NCBI GenBank assembly: GCA_045541135.1
Contig: JAZQIO010000051.1
Span: forward strand, 89,023 to 153,022
Direction: 5' to 3'
DNA from: CAZNKU01 sp045541135
GTDB taxonomy: Bacteria > Bacillota > Clostridia > Monoglobales > Firm-18
DNA: 64,000 bases
Shown here piece after piece: positions 62,347 through 64,000 of the stretch (the stretch's first letter is position 1; each line of letters opens with the position of its first letter). Made by a program: the position numbers and the translations under genes. The notes beneath the pieces are model-generated. The model did no database searches, was not told where the DNA came from, and saw only the letters and a list, made by a program, of their open reading frames with translations.

Positions 62347-63303
62347 GTGATTACACACGGTAAAAACATTAAGGTATTTTCCGCAAATGCAAATCAAGAG
62401 CTTGCTGAAGCTATTGCAGCTAAGTTAGGGATAAAACTTGGTGATGCAAAAGTTCTTAACTTCAGTGATGGTGAAATTGGTGTTAACATCAATGAAACTG
62501 TAAGAGGACAGGATGTATTTATTGTACAGTCTACATCTTATCCTGTAAATGACCATTTAATGGAACTTCTTATTATGATTGATGCATGTAAGAGAGCTTC
62601 TGCAGGTCGTATTACTGCTGTTATGCCATACTATGGTTATGCAAGACAGGATAGAAAGGCAAAGGCAAGAGATCCTATTTCAGCTAAACTTGTTGCTGAC
62701 CTTATTGCAAAGGCAGGTGCAGACAGAGTTCTTACTATGGACCTTCACGCTGCACAGATTCAGGGATTTTTTGATATTCCTGTTGACCATTTGCTTGGTG
62801 TACCGATTCTTGCTCCGTATTTTAATGAAAAATTTGCAGGAAATAAAGAAGATGTTGTTGTTGTATCACCTGATCTTGGTAGTGTAACAAGAGCAAGAAA
62901 CTTTGCTTCACGTCTTGATGTACCTTTGGCAATTGTTGACAAAAGACGTCCTAAGGCTAATGTTTGTGAAGTTATGAACATAATTGGCGATATTAAGGAT
63001 AAAATTTGTATTGTTGTTGACGATATGGTTGACACAGCAGGAACTCTATGTAATGGTGGTGCTGCACTTAAGGAAAGAGGCGCAAGAGAAGTATATGCTT
63101 GTGCAACTCACGGTGTACTTTCAGGTCCTGCTATTGAAAGAATTAATAACTCTGTATTTGAGGAATTGGTAATTCTTGATACAATTAGACAGCCTGAAGA
63201 AAATAAAACAGATAAAATTAAGTTCCTTAGCGTTGCAGATGTATTTGCTGAAGCAATAAAGAGAATTTATGATGATGCATCAATAAGCGAGATTTTTGAT
63301 TAA
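62347..63303 (+). CDS. prs: Ribose-phosphate pyrophosphokinase
   Basis: Makes PRPP from ribose-5-P and ATP. 318 aa; FSDGEIGVNINETVRGQDVF, PYYGYARQDRK, DLHAAQIQGFFDIPVDHL and the PRPP loop VVDDMVDTAGTL are all present. GTG 62347 is chosen: AGGAGG (62332-62337) is 9 nt away, while the in-frame TTG at 62341 is only 3 nt from it. The order glmU-prs-pth is conserved in Firmicutes. Confidence 0.97.
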   Translation: MITHGKNIKVFSANANQELAEAIAAKLGIKLGDAKVLNFSDGEIGVNINETVRGQDVFIVQSTSYPVNDHLMELLIMIDACKRASAGRITAVMPYYGYARQDRKAKARDPISAKLVADLIAKAGADRVLTMDLHAAQIQGFFDIPVDHLLGVPILAPYFNEKFAGNKEDVVVVSPDLGSVTRARNFASRLDVPLAIVDKRRPKANVCEVMNIIGDIKDKICIVVDDMVDTAGTLCNGGAALKERGAREVYACATHGVLSGPAIERINNSVFEELVILDTIRQPEENKTDKIKFLSVADVFAEAIKRIYDDASISEIFD

Positions 63304-63304
63304 T

Positions 63305-63862
63305 ATGGAAAAGTTTCTTATTGTTGGGTTGGGAAATCCTGATAGAAAATATGTTAACACAAGACATAACGTAGGCTTTGAAATGGTTGATGTTCTTGCG
63401 TCCTATGCAAGCATTAAAGTTAATAAAGTAAAGTGCAAGGCTTTGATCGGCGAAGGTAGAATGGGAGGATGTCCTGTTATTCTTGCAAAACCGCAAACTT
63501 ATATGAATCTTTCCGGAGAAAGTGTACTTGAACTTTGTAACTATTTTAAAATACCTGTTGAAAATGTTATTGTTATGTACGATGATATCTCTCTTGAAGT
63601 TGGTAAAATCCGTATTAGACAAAAAGGCAGTGCAGGCGGGCATAACGGTATGAAAAACATTATATATCATCTGCAAAATGATGAATTTCCACGTGTGCGT
63701 TTTGGTATAGGTGCTCCGTTGGGTGACCTTGCTGATTATGTGTTGTCAAACTTTTCTAAAGATGAAACAAAAGTACTTATAGAAAGTGCCAAGAATGTTC
63801 CTGATATTGTAGAACTTATTATAAATGGTGACATTTTAAAGGCAATGAATAAATATAATTAA
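63305..63862 (+). CDS. pth: Peptidyl-tRNA hydrolase
   Basis: 185 aa; recycles peptidyl-tRNA dropped from ribosomes. Catalytic histidine in NTRHNVGFE (about residue 20), Asn in PQTYMNLSGE, Asp in MYDDISLEVGKIR, and GSAGGHNGMKNI. ATG 63305 lies one base after the prs stop; the TTG at 63296 is within prs and has no site. The next gene in many Firmicutes is mfd; here mfd is at 12 kb, so the usual pth-mfd link is broken. Confidence 0.96.
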   Translation: MEKFLIVGLGNPDRKYVNTRHNVGFEMVDVLASYASIKVNKVKCKALIGEGRMGGCPVILAKPQTYMNLSGESVLELCNYFKIPVENVIVMYDDISLEVGKIRIRQKGSAGGHNGMKNIIYHLQNDEFPRVRFGIGAPLGDLADYVLSNFSKDETKVLIESAKNVPDIVELIINGDILKAMNKYN

Positions 63863-63867
63863 ATCAT

Positions 63868-63998
63868 AACTACCGGCTAAGCCGGTAGTTTGCTCTGCGG
63901 CTATAAGCCGCTGTTACTGGCTGGACTGAAAGTCCACCGAATAATCTGCCAACCGCAAGCGTACTCTTAGCTACCGCTAAAGCGGTTGGCTATTTTTT
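63868..63998 (+). other. GC-rich four-hairpin element
   Basis: About 131 bases, near half G+C in a chromosome of about one third. Hairpins in order: AACTACCGGC/GCCGGTAGTT (63868-63877 with 63881-63890); GCGGCT/AGCCGC (63897-63902 with 63906-63911); TGGACT/AGTCCA (63922-63927 with 63931-63936); GCCAACCGC/GCGGTTGGC (63948-63956 with 63982-63990), the last followed by TATTTTTT. No open frame. It could be a small structured RNA, a REP- or MITE-like repeat, or one end of an insertion element continuing past the window. I cannot choose between these. Confidence 0.7.
63948..63998 (+). terminator. Terminator closing the four-hairpin element
   Basis: Nine-bp GC-rich stem with a 25-base loop that has a small inner AGC/GCT pairing, then TATTTTTT (63991-63998). 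It would also end glmU-prs-pth transcription. Confidence 0.72.
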
Positions 63999-64000
63999 GC

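Overview
The window reads as one contiguous piece of chromosome from a low-GC, Gram-positive, spore-forming lineage of Clostridia, at roughly one third G+C by eye. Signs of this are the SigA-type promoters (TTGACA-17-TATAAT), the strong AGGAGG ribosome sites with frequent GTG/TTG starts, and a scatter of sporulation-family genes (ytxC, yunB, a ylmC/ymxH-like gene, spoVG). Other signs are AddAB instead of RecBCD, a GatCAB amidotransferase, MurT/GatD lipid II amidation, meso-diaminopimelate dehydrogenase, rubrerythrin, Rex and a type III glutamine synthetase. These point to an anaerobe with a DAP-type wall. I cannot name the genus. No rRNA, tRNA, CRISPR array, prophage or intact insertion sequence was found.

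Layout. 1-3.5 kb: a sn-glycerol-1-phosphate dehydrogenase gene and an FAD oxidoreductase gene (cut by the window edge), divergent from a DeoR-type regulator. 3.6-4.2 kb: rpsU-yqeY. 4.4-11.9 kb: a translation-centred run, secA-prfB (with programmed +1 frameshift)-prfA-tsaC-rimI-tsaD. 11.9-12.2 kb: a gap with three DnaA-box-like 9-mers. 12.2-19.8 kb: mfd, a PrsA-like foldase lipoprotein, then an FHA/SEDS/class B PBP operon. 19.8-22.5 kb: L21 leader, rplU-rpmA-obg-rex; L27 lacks the usual Firmicutes N-terminal extension and its protease gene is absent. 22.5-26 kb: glnN behind a promoter that runs straight into a terminator, rubrerythrin with its start buried in a hairpin, a DUF1858 redox protein and an unknown small protein. 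26-28.7 kb: a DUF6873-like gene and ytxC, convergent with azlCD. 28.7-34.2 kb: ddh and an accessory sugar region (GH2 enzyme, AraC regulator, Fe-S aldo/keto reductase, broken GH88/GH105 gene). 34.2-41.7 kb, mostly minus strand: gatCAB, ligA, yunB, glmM. 41.7-51.8 kb: ylmC-like, nrdR with a likely NrdR box, PHP phosphoesterase, murC, spoVG, addBA. 51.9-59.2 kb: an envelope operon ireB-murJ-polymer ligase-glycosyltransferase-two DUF4330 genes-murT-gatD. 59.2-63.9 kb: DUF6062 protein, 8-oxoguanine glycosylase, glmU-prs-pth. 63.87-64.0 kb: a compact GC-rich four-hairpin element ending in a terminator.

How the genes work together. GlmM and GlmU make UDP-GlcNAc, Ddh makes meso-DAP, MurC adds L-Ala, MurJ flips lipid II, MurT/GatD amidates it, and the SEDS/PBP pair polymerises and crosslinks it, so much of the window is wall synthesis. 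IreB is a known target family of the PASTA kinase and the FHA protein is a likely phosphothreonine reader, so kinase signalling may touch two of these loci. The least explained parts are regulatory rather than coding: the hairpin over the rubrerythrin start, the glnN leader, the DnaA-box triplet and the terminal four-hairpin element.
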